In this document: piece after piece, positions 23,636-35,564 of the stretch
Layout: every line of letters starts with the position of its first letter
How positions within the stretch are numbered: the first letter of the stretch is position 1
Source of the DNA: Panopea generosa
Lineage: Eukaryota; Mollusca; Bivalvia; Adapedonta; Hiatellidae
Direction of reading: 5' to 3'
DNA: 64,000 nucleotides
Assembly (NCBI GenBank): GCA_029582155.1
Contig: CM055905.1
Span: 7,639,572-7,703,571 of the forward strand
Program-made: the position numbers and the translations under genes
Notes under the pieces: model-generated
Databases searched by the model: none
What the model saw: the letters and a program-made list of their open reading frames with translations, nothing else
What the model was told of the DNA's origin: nothing

Positions 23636-24129
23636 CCGTGTCCAATGAACACATTTCTTGTGTTTTATGATTGTATATTTCAAATTCACGAATAGTTTGT
23701 ATAAACGTTCAACTCAATTATTTCTGTCAGGTTTTAACGAGTCTTTGTGAATAGAATTATGAAAATGGCGATCCATAACAATCAATTATGCAGCTTGTAA
23801 GGGAATGAACGTGAAGGCCATCTAGGACTTGAATTTGAGAAAAACTGAAAAAATAACAGATATAAGGTAACATGGTACACATAAAAGGAAATGTTTCTTG
23901 CATATGTATATATATACTTTAATAGAAAACACTCCAGTCGTCATTAGAGACCAGGTGTATTATTATTATAGCTGTGTCAATGTTTTGTACTGTATTTGTA
24001 AAATTTAGTTTTGTTATCCAGGATATTATATGTCATACCTTTTGTGGTAAAATTTACATGATGTGGGCAAATTATATACTATCGTTTTCTTGGATTTGAA
24101 CATTTTTTAGATCACATATGTTTCACATC
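23636..24129. other. Non-coding spacer
   Basis: Nothing recognised. Confidence 0.4.
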
Positions 24130-24427
24130 CTTGTTGTTGTTTAGCGTTGCTTTCAAAAAATGTCAGTTATACAGCGATCGTGCCTACTTCAGACTGTATT
24201 CTAAGCGCTGCTACACTGAGGTATGATGCCCCAGACACATGGTTCGATACCCCACCAAGTCACATTATACTGACACTGAGACGACCAGGCCCTCTAATTG
24301 CTGAGCGCCAAGTGAGGAAGCTTCTAGTACCATTTTTTCATGTCTTTGGTATGACCCGGACGCGGATAGAACCCACGACCTTCCGCGTGTGATGCGGACT
24401 CTCTACCACTAGACCACCGCTGCGGTA
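24130..24427 (-). mobile_element. SINE family E, copy 2
   Basis: Same order as copy 1, more diverged: head TCTAGTGGTAGAGAGTCCGC, B box GGTCGTGGGTTCTATCC, the shared AGCTTCCTCACTTGGCGCTC segment, and a (CAA)n end (TTGTTGTTG on plus at 24,131). Confidence 0.82.
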
Positions 24428-25076
24428 TATATACATCCTGTTTTACTGAAGCAGAACCACTGTTTATCCGAACTTAACTGACCCTAACTTTCTAACACAT
24501 CGTTGTTTTTATGAACAAACGAGCTCGGCTCGGATCGGTTAGCGGTCATGAGACAGTGCCTTAAGTAACTGGCCACGAATGACCCATTTTTTGTTCATTT
24601 TTGGAGATATAATCGAAAATAGATTTTAGGTTCGGCCAGAACCCACGTTTATTTTATCTTGTACTAATTATAACTTATTTTAGCTCGATTACTAATAGCT
24701 AAGAGCTTTTATTAATCGCTCTCTTCCGGTATTGAGTGTTGTCAATTGTTCGGCCAACAATATATCCACTGCACTACCGCCACGATAAGTGGAAGTACTG
24801 TACTAGCTCATGCATGTCTTCCTTTTTGAGCAATAGAAAAGAGAATATAATAATCAGAATGTTTCAATTTTTGTTGACTCAAAAATGTTTTGTTCAATAT
24901 AGGTTCCCAGCATGCCTATATATACTCACTGACCCCGTATTGCCAAAAAGGATATCTACTTAAACATGTCAAAATAACATATTGAAAAGGGTTTTCCTAA
25001 CTAAATAAATTTCACGCTTGAATCTGCAACATATAAATGAGTCACGTAATTTCATGTTGATTTCAATTAGATCTTA
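24428..25076. other. Non-coding spacer
   Basis: Nothing recognised. Confidence 0.4.
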
Positions 25077-25390
25077 GAGTCCGAATGACCATACGAATGT
25101 CATCTAGCAGTATTGAGTGCTGTCTATTTTTAGAATGGGGATTTCATTTCAAGTTTACTACTCCAATTTGACTATCGATTTAGTCACGTTTTGGTGGATT
25201 ACCATTCGAATATTATTTATAAATGATAATAAGATGCTTTTTATTTATTTTTATAAATGTTTTACTTTTTTGCGATTTCCCCCAGACATTCTCCCTTTAA
25301 ATACAGCTAAAATTCCGTGCGACGAACCACAAGCCGAAAGCAGGCAATATTATGTTTATATACCTACTATTATTAACAAAAAATAACAAT
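25077..25390. repeat. Dispersed repeat, copy 1
   Basis: Collinear similarity with 62,502-62,760: GAGTCCGAATGA, GTGCTGTCTATTTTTAGAAT, TTTCAAGTTTACTACTCCAA, CACGTTTTGG and GATGCTTTTTATTTATT blocks occur in the same order in both. No open frame, inverted ends or pol III boxes recognised. Confidence 0.65.
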
Positions 25391-25763
25391 CTCTCCTTAG
25401 ACTTGCTGTAACATAAGTGATTCTGCCTTCAAAACATGTGTCAATTGTTTCACCAAAATGCTTGAAGTTGACTTTTGCCGGCGGCGTACATGTGACCTTC
25501 AAATAGCCATCTTGTTAATACTGCGCGTAACTAAACTTATACAAATGATTCATTGGCTCTAAACGTGACTTTACCAGGTATATGGTCTGCTTTAAGGTCC
25601 TTGAATTGTCATAATTTGCTCATTTTTGTTCTACCACTCCAACATTACTTTCAATGACAGTTCAAATGTGTATGTGTAATAAATCACGATAAGCTTCAAC
25701 TTGTTTTTCACTAAACTTTTATTCTTATCGCTTATTAATATATTGATATTTGTTATTCTCCAA

Positions 25764-26012
25764 GGGTCCTCTGTGGCCGTGTGGTCTAAAGCGCTTGGCT
25801 AGCTGATTTAACACGCCGTCAAGATCACTAACCTCTCACCGCTAAGATCGTAGGTTTGAATCCCGCTTGCTCCACAAACAATAGTAAGCCAGTTACTTGC
25901 GGAAGGACGGTTGCCTACTCAGTAATTATCTGGAGGTTCCACTATCAATAACACTTGATATACAACACATAACTCTGAAATGAGGTAAAAATGGCGTTAA
26001 ACCCCATTCAGA
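25764..26012 (+). mobile_element. SINE family B, copy 2
   Basis: Head TGGCCGTGTGGTCTAAAGCG, an insertion of about 30 bp, B box GTAGGTTTGAATCCCGC, body CTTGCGGAAGGACGGTTGCC, and tail AAAATGGCGTTAAACCCCAT. Complete copy of the family also seen at 17,925. Confidence 0.85.
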
Positions 26013-26186
26013 AAAAAATGTTTTTCTCCGAGCATTTAAGGCATTACTGCCACTTTGAAAGAGAATTTCGCGGCCGTGTGATCCAACACGCGTTTCAAAA
26101 TAGCTTTCTTTTCAAAAATGGTGTTGTGGGTCCAAACCCACTTCGATCCAACAACTAATGTGAGAAAGACTGCCATTTACTTTCGT

Positions 26187-26300
26187 GGAGCGGGTGGTCC
26201 AGTTGTAAAGCATCGGTCCCATGAGTGGGTTCGAGCCTTCGTCATAGTTATGTTAAGTGTCCCTGGAGCAAGACAACCCCCCCCGCCCCCCCCCCCCCCA
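26187..26300 (+). mobile_element. SINE family C, copy 5, truncated
   Basis: Head GGTGGTCCAGTTGTAAAGCA, B box GTGGGTTCGAGCC and the segment TCCCTGGAGCAAGACA, then broken by a poly-C run at 26,277-26,299. Confidence 0.7.
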
Positions 26301-26617
26301 TATGCTCAGTTGTTTTCCTCCACAAACAAAACCTGTTTCCGTATGTTTAAATGCTATACACAGCTAATAAATGTATAACCAGCTACAGTTTAAATGGCTG
26401 TTTAATTGTTTTCTGTCAATGACAGGAAAATGAATTTCCAAAGTCTAGCGAGTACAGATTTCTTTCATGGGCACATCTAAGAGTGTTTATCACGATATCA
26501 GATTACGTTGTATTATGCAAACTAAGCGAGTAACGAACATTGTATTGTGTTAATATATATTTCCACGCACTGATCGACTGTCGGTAGGTTGTGATACATG
26601 TGTAAGGTACAATATTC

Positions 26618-26619
<2 letters not shown>
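26301..26619. other. Non-coding spacer
   Basis: Nothing recognised between the truncated SINE and the GA array. Confidence 0.35.
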
Positions 26620-26682
<63 letters not shown>

Positions 26683-26761
26683 ACACATATATATGGAGAG
26701 AGAGACCAACAGACAACAAGACATTAATAAAGAGAGAGAGAGAGAGAGCGCAAAAAAAAAC

Positions 26762-26803
<42 letters not shown>

Positions 26804-26881
26804 TTATATTCGATGTACAGTGAACAAAGAGTGAGATAGAGAGAGTGTTATACTTTATACAGCGAGAGAGAAATTACGTTT

Positions 26882-26930
<49 letters not shown>

Positions 26931-27370
26931 AGAGAGTTACACTTAAAACAGCGAGAGAAAACTATACTTTTTATACAGAATTATATTTAGGATGAATGAC
27001 ACTTAATACAGAGAGAAACAGTTACACTTAATACAGCGAGAGAAAATTACACTTTATACATAATTATATTGTTAGGGTGAATGACACTTGATACAGAGAG
27101 AAAATTTTGCATTATACAGAATGATATAGAGAAAGAGTTACTCTTAATACAGATAGAGATAGGGAGAGAATTGCCTTGATACAGAGAGAGAGAGAGAGTC
27201 ACACTTAATACAGCGAGAGAAAATTTCGCTTTATACAGAATGATATAGAGAAAGAGTTACTCTTAATACAGAGAGAGATAGGGAGAGAATTGTACTTGAT
27301 ACGGAGAGAGAGACAGTTACACTTAATACAGCGAGAGAAAATTACACTTTATACAGTGAGATAGGGGGAG
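26620..27370. repeat. GA microsatellites and derived minisatellite
   Basis: Three (GA)n blocks (26,620-26,680, 26,765-26,800, 26,885-26,935), then a degenerate minisatellite of GA-rich units such as AATACAGCGAGAGAAAATTA and ATGATATAGAGAAAGAG. On the transcribed minus strand this is CU-rich RNA starting about 60 nt after the B-box exon donor. Confidence 0.93.
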
Positions 27371-27432
27371 AATTACATTCGCTTCACCGTGAAAGAGGTT
27401 ATACCTTACATTAGACATATAAAACAACTCAC

Positions 27433-27674
27433 CTGTGCTTAAGTTGGATACAAAGTCTACAACAGGTGACGTCATGTACGCTGCAGTATATGTTCAGTAC
27501 CTCTTCCTTATGGATCGTACATTTATCTGTGGATAAGACAGGAACATTCGCAGCATCTCTCTCCGAATTGATGCGTTTAGCACAGTGAGCACACGATTTT
27601 TTTGCCGACTTGTCATCCGTTGAATTGCACGAGCAAGCGTTTCTAGCACTGGCATGTCCGTCTGCTGAAGCCAT
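27433..27674 (-). CDS. B-box zinc finger first coding exon
   Basis: Minus-strand exon from ATG at 27,674 (A at -3, G at +4) to a donor CAG|GTGAGT at 27,433. It encodes 80 codons plus two bases. Residues 52-80 form a B-box: C52, H55, C64, H67, C72, C75 and H80. The last ligand (C83) comes only after splicing to the exon at 16,800. N-terminal Cys14, Cys16, Cys28 and Cys31 do not make a RING. The phase (two bases left over, AG) matches both NHL exons downstream. B-boxes mediate protein contacts in TRIM-type proteins. This is the 5' coding exon of the B-box/NHL gene. Introns of about 10.6 kb or 13.3 kb would separate it from the two candidate last exons. Confidence 0.8.
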
Positions 27675-27700
27675 GTTTCTGCTATCTAAAGCTAGTCTGC
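27675..27700 (-). other. Possible 5' UTR part of B-box exon
   Basis: TTGTTGTAG followed by GCAGACTAGC on the minus strand is a plausible acceptor (AG at 27,702-27,701). The exon could therefore begin at 27,700 and include 26 nt upstream of the ATG. Confidence 0.35.
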
Positions 27701-28060
27701 CTACAACAATAATATCAGTCCCTTACTATTCAAACATCTCCTTTATAACTTCCATTGATGAATAAATCACACAAAAAACAACAACGTTTAGTGTCTTCCT
27801 CCGTGACTATGTAGAAGTATATAACCAATAAATAATATAGTGGCGCAGACGAAACACCCGGTTATAACTTGTGACCCACATCGTCATAACATGTTATAAA
27901 TATAAAGTTATTTTAATCTGAAATCTCTAGTTATACCGGTCTACTTACTTACAACCCGCTATCATTATGAAAATAAACTTCGCACTGTTTGTACACAACC
28001 AAAACAATCTTGACTAACTGGAAGATAAGACGTTGAAGTACATACATCATTAACTATTAC

Positions 28061-28160
28061 CTGCCATGCGTGCTTCAGTACTAGCTGCTATCTACGTCTG
28101 CTAGGTGCAGAAACACTCCATCAGTACGTATCCAATCGGCACCGTGTTTTAGTCAACAAA
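28061..28160 (-). other. Candidate upstream exon with an in-frame ATG
   Basis: On the minus strand GCATGGCAG|GTAATA at 28,061 is a possible donor. If joined to the acceptor at 27,700, an ATG at 28,067 reads in frame into the B-box exon, adding 11 residues. The left limit of the exon is unknown. This is a weak prediction because ten open codons can occur by chance. Confidence 0.25.
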
Positions 28161-28990
28161 TAACTGCACATAGGAATGCGAGTATAATCGTAACGAAATG
28201 CATGTATTAGGTTACGGTGTATAATAACTAACTTTACGCCATTCGCCCTGTCGTTACATTGTGTAAACACGGTCTCGGTCAAAAAGTATCAATGGTTAAA
28301 CTCCACCGTTTATAATATACTTGTCTGATCGTTTGAGTAAACACATCGCGTGTAATAAAAATAAAACGTTTTTTTTATCAAGGTTACTGATAAACTAGTA
28401 ACGACTAAATAATGATGTTTCTGTTTGGCTCATTCAAGAACTTGTATTCAATTCGTGCTCAATTTAATTTTATAATCTATAATGAATTACTTTCCGAAAA
28501 TTATCAAATAATTGATTATGTTTGAAATTCTATAATGTTATAATAAGTCCTTTGCGATATGCCTTTTATGTATGTCGGTAAAACGGCTATATACACAATA
28601 TAATGTTTGGTTACAAGTTATTGTTCGACAATAATTAACTTTTTTTATTTGACCCGGCGGCCTTTTTTTTTTAAAAAAAACACGACATGACTTCTGTTTC
28701 ACCAACATTTTTCTTAATACTTAATTAAGTTTTGACTGGTTATTTATCTATTATATAATTAATACCACTGAATCATTATGCAGATTTACTGGTACCAGTC
28801 TAAAATCATGATCACCTGGCTGCTTTTCTAATATTTAAGCTTTTAAGTATTTTAGTAGATGTTGGTGAAACAGTCGCCAGTACTGTACTGTTGTTTTGAC
28901 AGTGATCTATAAAGGCGTTTGGCTTCCATGTACTTACAATTAAGCTAATATAAGAGAAGGCTATAACAAGTTTTTTGCTTCAATCCCTGA
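28161..28990. other. Non-coding; possible promoter side of the B-box gene
   Basis: AT-rich with no recognisable element; upstream of the B-box gene on the minus strand. No clear core promoter motif is seen. Confidence 0.3.
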
Positions 28991-29104
28991 AAGTGACCTC
29001 CCCTATATCGCCGATACTTTTTTTTGTCTTAGCACTAAAACTGCATATTTATGTCAAACTTCATATATTATGAATTATCTGTTCAATCACTTATTTTGTA
29101 TACT
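28991..29104 (+). repeat. Left flank of the 75-bp array, repeated at 45.2 kb
   Basis: Collinear similarity to 45,195-45,308: TATCGCCGATAC, TAAAACTGCA, TCATATATTATG and TCTGTTCAAT blocks occur in the same order. In one locus this sequence precedes the array; in the other it follows the array-like piece. Confidence 0.75.
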
Positions 29105-32100
29105 ACTTCTTTCACCGCTTCTGTTAATATAACTACTACTACTACATCTATCGCTGCTACTATTATTACCACTGTTACTACTGCTATCACCGCTTCTGTT
29201 AATATAACTACTACTACTACATCTATCGCTGCTACTATTATTACCACTGTTATTACTGCCATCACCGCTTCTGTTAATATAGCTACTACTACTACATCTA
29301 TCACTGCTACTATTATTACCACTGTTACTACTGCCATCACCGCTTCTGTTAATATAACTACTACTACTACTACATCTATCGCTGCTACTATTATAACCAC
29401 TGTTACTACTGCTATCACCGCTTCTGTTAATATAACTACTACTACTACATCTATCGCTGCTACTATTATTACCACTGTTACTACTGCTATCACTGCTTCT
29501 GTTAATATAACTACTACTACTACTACATCTATCGCTGCTACTATTATAACCACTGTTACTACTGATATCACCTCTTCTGTTAATATAACTACTACTACTA
29601 CATCTATCGCTGCTACTATTATTACCACTGTTACTACTGCCATCACCGCTTCTGTAAAAATAATTACTAATATAACTACTACTACTACATCTATCACTGC
29701 TACTATTATTACCACTGTTAGTACTGCTATCACCGCTTCTGTTAATATAACTACTACTACTACATCTATCGCTGCTACTATTATTACCACTGTTACTACT
29801 GCCATCACCCATTCTGTTAATATAACTACTACTATATCTATCGCTGCTACTATTATTACCACTGTTACTACTGCTATCACCGCTTCTGTTAATATAACTA
29901 CTATACTACATCTATCGCTGCTACTATTATTACCACTGTTACTACTGTTATCACCGCTTTTGTAAATATTACTACTACTACTACATCTAACGCTGTTACT
30001 ATTATAACCACTGTTACTACTGCCATCACCGCTTCTGTAAATATTACTAATACTACTACATCTACCGCTGCTACTATTATTACCACTGTTACTACTGCCA
30101 TCACCGCTTCTGTAAATATTACTACTACTACTACATCTATCGCTGCTATTATTATTACCACTGTTACTACTGCTATCACCGCTTCTGTTTATATAACTAC
30201 TACTATAACTACTACTACTACATCTATCGCTGCTACTATTATTACCACTGTTACTACTGTTATCACCGCTTTTGTAAATATTACTACTACTACTACTACT
30301 ACATCTAACGCTGTTACTATTATAACCACTGTTACTACTGCCATCACCGCTTCTGTAAATATTACTACTACTACTACATCTATCGCTGCTATTATTATTA
30401 CCACTGTTACTACTGACATCACCGCTTCTGTTAATATAACTACTACTATAACTACTACTACTACATCTATCGCTGCTACTATTATTACCACTGTTACTAC
30501 TGCTACCACCGCTTGTTAATATTACTACTACAACTACATCTATCGCTGCTACTATTATTACCAGTGTTACTACTGCCATCTCCGCTTCTGTTAATATAAC
30601 TACTACTACTACACCTATCGCTGCTACTATTATAACCACTGTTACTACTGCCATCACCGCTTCTGTAAATATTACTAATACTACATCTATCGCTGCTACT
30701 ATTATTACCACTGTTACTACTGCCATCATCGCTTCTGTTAATATAACTACTACTACTACATCTATCGCTGCTACTATTATTACTACTGACATCACCGCTT
30801 CTGTTAATATAACTACTACTATAACTACTACTACTACATCTATCGCTGCTACTATTATTACCACTGTTACTACTGCTATCACCGCTTCTGTAAATATTAC
30901 TACTACTACTACTACATCTAACGCTGTTACTTTTATAACCACTGTTACTACTGCCATCACCACTTCTGTTAATATAACTACTTCTACTACATCTATCGCT
31001 GCTACTATTATAACCACTGTTATTACTGCCATCACCGCTTCTGTTAATATAACTACTACCACTACATCTATCGCTGCTACTATTATTACCACTGTTACTA
31101 CTGCCACCACCGCACTACTACTACTACATCTATCGCTGCTACTATTATTACCACTGTTACTACTGCCATCATCGCTTCTGTTAATATAACTACTAGTACT
31201 ATATCTATCGCTGCTACTATTATTACCACTGTTACTACTGCCATCACCGCTTCTGTTCATATTATTACTACTACTACTACATCTATCGCTGCTCCTATTA
31301 TTACCACTGTTATAACTGCCATTACCGCTTCTGTTTATATTACTACTTTTATTACCTCTATCGCTGCTACTATTATAACCACTTTAACTACTGCCATCAC
31401 CGCTTCTGTTAATATAACTACTACTACATTTATCGCTGCTTCTATTATAACCACTGTTACTACTGCTTTCACCGCTTCTGTTATTATAACTACTACTACT
31501 ACATCTATCGCTGCTACTATTATAACCACTTTTACTACTGCCATCGCCGCTTCTGTTAATATAACTACTACTACATCTATCGCTGCTTCTATTAAAACCA
31601 CTGTTACTACTGCTTTCACCGTTTCTGTTAATATTACTACTACTACTACCTCTATCGCTGCTACTATTATTACCACTGTTACTACTGCTACCACCGCTTG
31701 TTAATATTACTACTACTGCTACATCTATCGCTGCTACTATTATTACCAGTGAAACTACTGCCATCTCCGTTTTTGTTAATATTTCTACTACTACTACTAT
31801 TACTATATCTATCGCTGCTACTATTATTACCACTGTTACTACTGCTATCACCGCTTCTGTTAATATTACTACTACTACTACATCTATCGCTGCTACTATT
31901 ATAACCACTTTTACTACTGCCATCACCGCTTCTGTTAATATAACTACTACTACATCTATTATAACCACTGTTACTACTGCTTTTACCGCTTCTGTTAATA
32001 TTACTACTACTACTACCTCTATCGCTGCTACTATTATTACCACTGTTACTACTGCTACCACCGCTTGTTAATATTACTACTACTACTACATCTATCGCTG

Positions 32101-33423
32101 CTACTATTATTAGCAGTGTTACTACTGCCATCTCCGCCTTTGTTAATAATACTACTACTATTACTGCATCTATCGCTGCTACTATTATTACCACTGTTAC
32201 TACTGCTATCACCGCTTCTGTTAATATTATTACTACGCTTCTGTTAATATTACTACTACTACTACATCTATCTCAGCTACTATTATTACCAGTGTTACTA
32301 CTGCTATCACCGTTTCTGTTAATATTACTACTACTACTACATCTATCGCTGCTACTATTATTGCCACTGTTACTACTGCTATCACCGCTTCTGTTAATAT
32401 TATTACTACGCTTCTGTTAATATACCTACTACTACTACATCTATTGCTGCTTCTATTATAACCACTGTTACTACTGCTATCACCGTTTCTGTTAATATAA
32501 CTACTACTACTACATCTATCACTTCTACTATTATAACCACTGTTACTACTGCTTTCACCGCTTCTGTTTATATTACTACTACTACTACATCTATCTCTGC
32601 TACTATTATAACCACTGTTACTACTGCTTTCACCGCTTCTGTTTATATTACTACTACTACTACATCTATCACTTCTACTATTATAACCACTGTTACTACT
32701 GCTTTCACCGCTTCTGTTTATATAACTACTACTACTACATCTATCGCTGCTACTATTATAACCACTTTTACTACTGCCATCACCGCTTCTGTCAATATAG
32801 TTATTACTACATCTATCGCTGCTTCTATTATAACCACTGTTACTACTGCTTTCACCGCTTCTGTTAATATAACTACTACTACTACATCTATCGCTGCTAC
32901 TATTATAACCACTTTTACTACTGCCATCACCGCTTCTCTTAATATACCTACTACTACTACATCTATCGCTGCTTCTATTATTACCACTGTTACTACTGCT
33001 ATCACCGCTTCTGTTAATATAACTACTACTACTACATATATCGCTGCTACTATTATAACCACTGTTACTACTGCTTTCACCGCTTCTGTTAATATAACTA
33101 CTACTACTACATCTATCGCTGCTACAATTATAACCACTTTTACTACTGCCATCACCGCTTCTGTTAATATAACTACTACTACATCTATCGCTGCTTCTAT
33201 TATAACCACTGTTACTACTGCTTTCACCGCTTTTGTTAATATTACTACTACTACTACTATTACTACATCTATCACTGCTACTATTATTACCACTGTTACT
33301 ACTGCTATCACCGCTTCTGTTAATATTACTACTATGCTTCTGTTAATATTACTACTACTACTTCATATATCGCTGCTTCTATTATTACCAGTGTTACTAC
33401 TGCCATCACCTTTTTGTTAATAT

Positions 33424-33456
<33 letters not shown>

Positions 33457-34060
33457 ATCTATCGCTGCTACTATTATTACCACTGTTACTACTGCTATCA
33501 CCGCTTCTGTTAATATTACTACTACTACTACATCTATCGCTGCTACTATTATTACCAGTGTTACTACTGCCATCACCACTTTTGTTAATATTTCTACTAA
33601 TACTTCATCTATCGCTGCTACTATTATTACCACTGTTACTATTGCTATCACCGCTTCTGTTAATATTACTACTACTACTACATCTATCGCTGCTACTATT
33701 ATTACCACTGTTACTACTGCTATCACCGTTTCTGTTAATATTACTACTACTACTACATCTATCGCTGCTTCTATTATTACCACTGTTACTACTGCTATCA
33801 TCGCTTCTGTTAATATAACTACTAATACTACATCTATCGCTGCTACTATTATAACCACTGTTACTACTGCTTTCAAAGCTTCTGTTAATATAACTACTAC
33901 TACTACATATATCGCTGCTACTATTACAACCACTGTTACTCCTGCTTTCACCGCTTCTGTTAATATACCTACTACTACTACATCTATCACTGCTACTATT
34001 ATAACCACTGTTACTACTGCTTTCACCGCTTCTGTTAATATAACTACTACTTCTATCTCT
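29105..34060. repeat. 75-bp tandem array, about 66 units (about 5 kb)
   Basis: Unit order: ACCGCTTCTGTTAATATAAC, (TAC)n, ATCTATCGCTGCTACTATTA, TTACCACTGTTACTACTGC, ATC. Units vary between about 66 and 84 bp, mostly by whole TAC triplets. Because most changes are in threes, several frames stay open: a minus-strand frame of 725 codons and a plus-strand Thr/Ile-rich frame of 304 codons. These alternate between Ser/Asn-rich and Val/Ile-rich readings when a unit of other length occurs. That is behaviour of repeat DNA rather than a protein. The right half has more ATTATTACTACG-type junction units (near 32,230, 32,405 and 33,335). Confidence 0.95.
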
Positions 34061-34140
34061 TCTTACGCTACTATTACTACCACACCACAGCAGTATCAAT
34101 TATTTCTTCCAGTTATTCTTCTTTTGTATCTGTTACTACG
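34061..34140 (+). repeat. Right flank of the 75-bp array, repeated at 45.06 kb
   Basis: GCTACTATTACTACCACACC, CAGTATCAAT, TTCTTCCAGTTATT and TTTGTATCTGTTACTAC align with 45,058-45,140. Confidence 0.75.
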
Positions 34141-34195
34141 TCATATACTGGTAGCTAATCCACATATATCACTGCTATGTTACAACGTACTGAGC

Positions 34196-34241
34196 CATAT
34201 GTGGCAGTAAGCCATACATATGACTTACTGTCGCACATATG
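34196..34241. repeat. Hairpin with CATATG ends
   Basis: CATATGTGGCAGTAAG at 34,196-34,211 pairs with CTTACTGTCGCACATATG at 34,224-34,241, leaving a 12-nt loop. A related hairpin is at 44,599-44,640. Confidence 0.75.
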
Positions 34242-34613
34242 TCGATATTTGAAAAATAATTACTGCAGTACGTCATATGATTTTTAATATAATTTAATGC
34301 TGCAGTTGTTAGAAACTATCGAGGACATGCGACAGTATGCTATTTTTTTCTTTTTACAACTGGGTATGTTGCGTGTAACAAATGCTTAACAAAGATATTC
34401 TGACAGTTATCACAGGCTGCTATGACCCTGGCGTAAGGTTTACTTGGTATATTTCGCTGGCGAAGATGTGCAACTTGAATAGGTTTGTAGTATCGGTATG
34501 TTACAAAATCGGGAAAAACAATTATAATAATAGATCCGGTTCCGCTTCGGTTATATATAACGATTGAACTATTTTGCCAATTTGTATGTTCTGTTATGCC
34601 GATTTGCAAGTAC

Positions 34614-34797
34614 TACAGTCAAACGTGTGTTAAAGAACACCTTCAAATATAGACCATCCTGTGAATAAAGACCAGCAGGGAGAAAACAGTGCACTGTTCA
34701 TTTATAGTAGAAACACCTGTGAATAAATACCACCTGTAAACAATAACCACAGTAAGCTTCATCCGGCTAGTGGTCTTTGTTTACATTTTGACTGTAA
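34614..34797. mobile_element. Tc1/mariner-type MITE, 184 bp
   Basis: Perfect 10-bp terminal inverted repeats TACAGTCAAA (34,614-34,623) and TTTGACTGTA (34,788-34,797), with TA at the outer edges as expected for a TA target. The interior has repeated TGTGAATAAAGACCA / TGTGAATAAATACCACC pieces. No coding capacity. Confidence 0.8.
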
Positions 34798-35564
34798 GAT
34801 GCATTTATATATAAAAGATATCAAAACCATTCATGAACATGGGCTAGTAATGTTTTGCGCCTGCTTTTGAAAGAACAATTTTCAACAAATAATCACGTTG
34901 AGCGGACAATATGTACTTTCCATATTTATCTTAAATCTACATTGTATTCCTTTCTAATTCGTCCCTAATATGTCATGGTTTGTCTTGGTAAAGTCCCAAG
35001 AGCCGATGCTTTTTGCTCCTGCCTATCTAAATTCTTAGAATATCCCCTAGAACTTAACATCATATTTTCTGGCGCATGGCTATGCGCATGGCGAATAGGG
35101 TATGTTTTCATTTAACGAAGATTATATGAATAGGGGATAAAAAGCAGGACACAAAGCAAGTTGTGCGATAATGTCCGACGTTCGTCTCGAATTTCATGCT
35201 GTAGTGGTTGCTTCATTTAATATGTACGCGTCAACGGCGCTACCGGTTATTTCCCTTCCAGACTTGCGCACTATTTGTTCACTTTGGCTGTTGGCATAAC
35301 AGACAAGAGCAATTAGTGAAAATGGTTAGTGTTTAGCGTTTTAAGTATATATGGATATATTGATGGAAGTATTGAAAAGTTAAATAACACCTGTCAGTGG
35401 CTTGTGTTGTACTGAGTATGCTTGTGTTACATGTATATGCAAAAGCAAACTATATAAGGTATTCTGTACTTCAAGGGAGAAAACTGAAAACGGCATTTCT
35501 GGTATCATTGTTGCACATAAATATGACCGACCCTGGCATTTGGGAAACTCTCGACTTTCGATAG
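34798..35564. other. Non-coding spacer
   Basis: Short open frame at 35,402-35,587 without domain; nothing supported. Confidence 0.35.

Noticed and set aside
14119..27433. Direct splicing of the B-box exon to the 14,119 exon as the main gene form
   Set aside because: Phase fits, but the join gives HRSGPVD without the last zinc-binding Cys, so the 16,800 exon is the better partner.
29051..29965. Thr/Ile-rich open frame of 304 codons on the plus strand
   Set aside because: Same satellite; no signal peptide, no non-repeat domain and no splice context.
29083..31260. Open frame of 725 codons on the minus strand
   Set aside because: It is the 75-bp satellite read through; frames switch between Ser/Asn-rich and Val/Ile-rich sequence at units of unusual length, and the opposite strand is open too.
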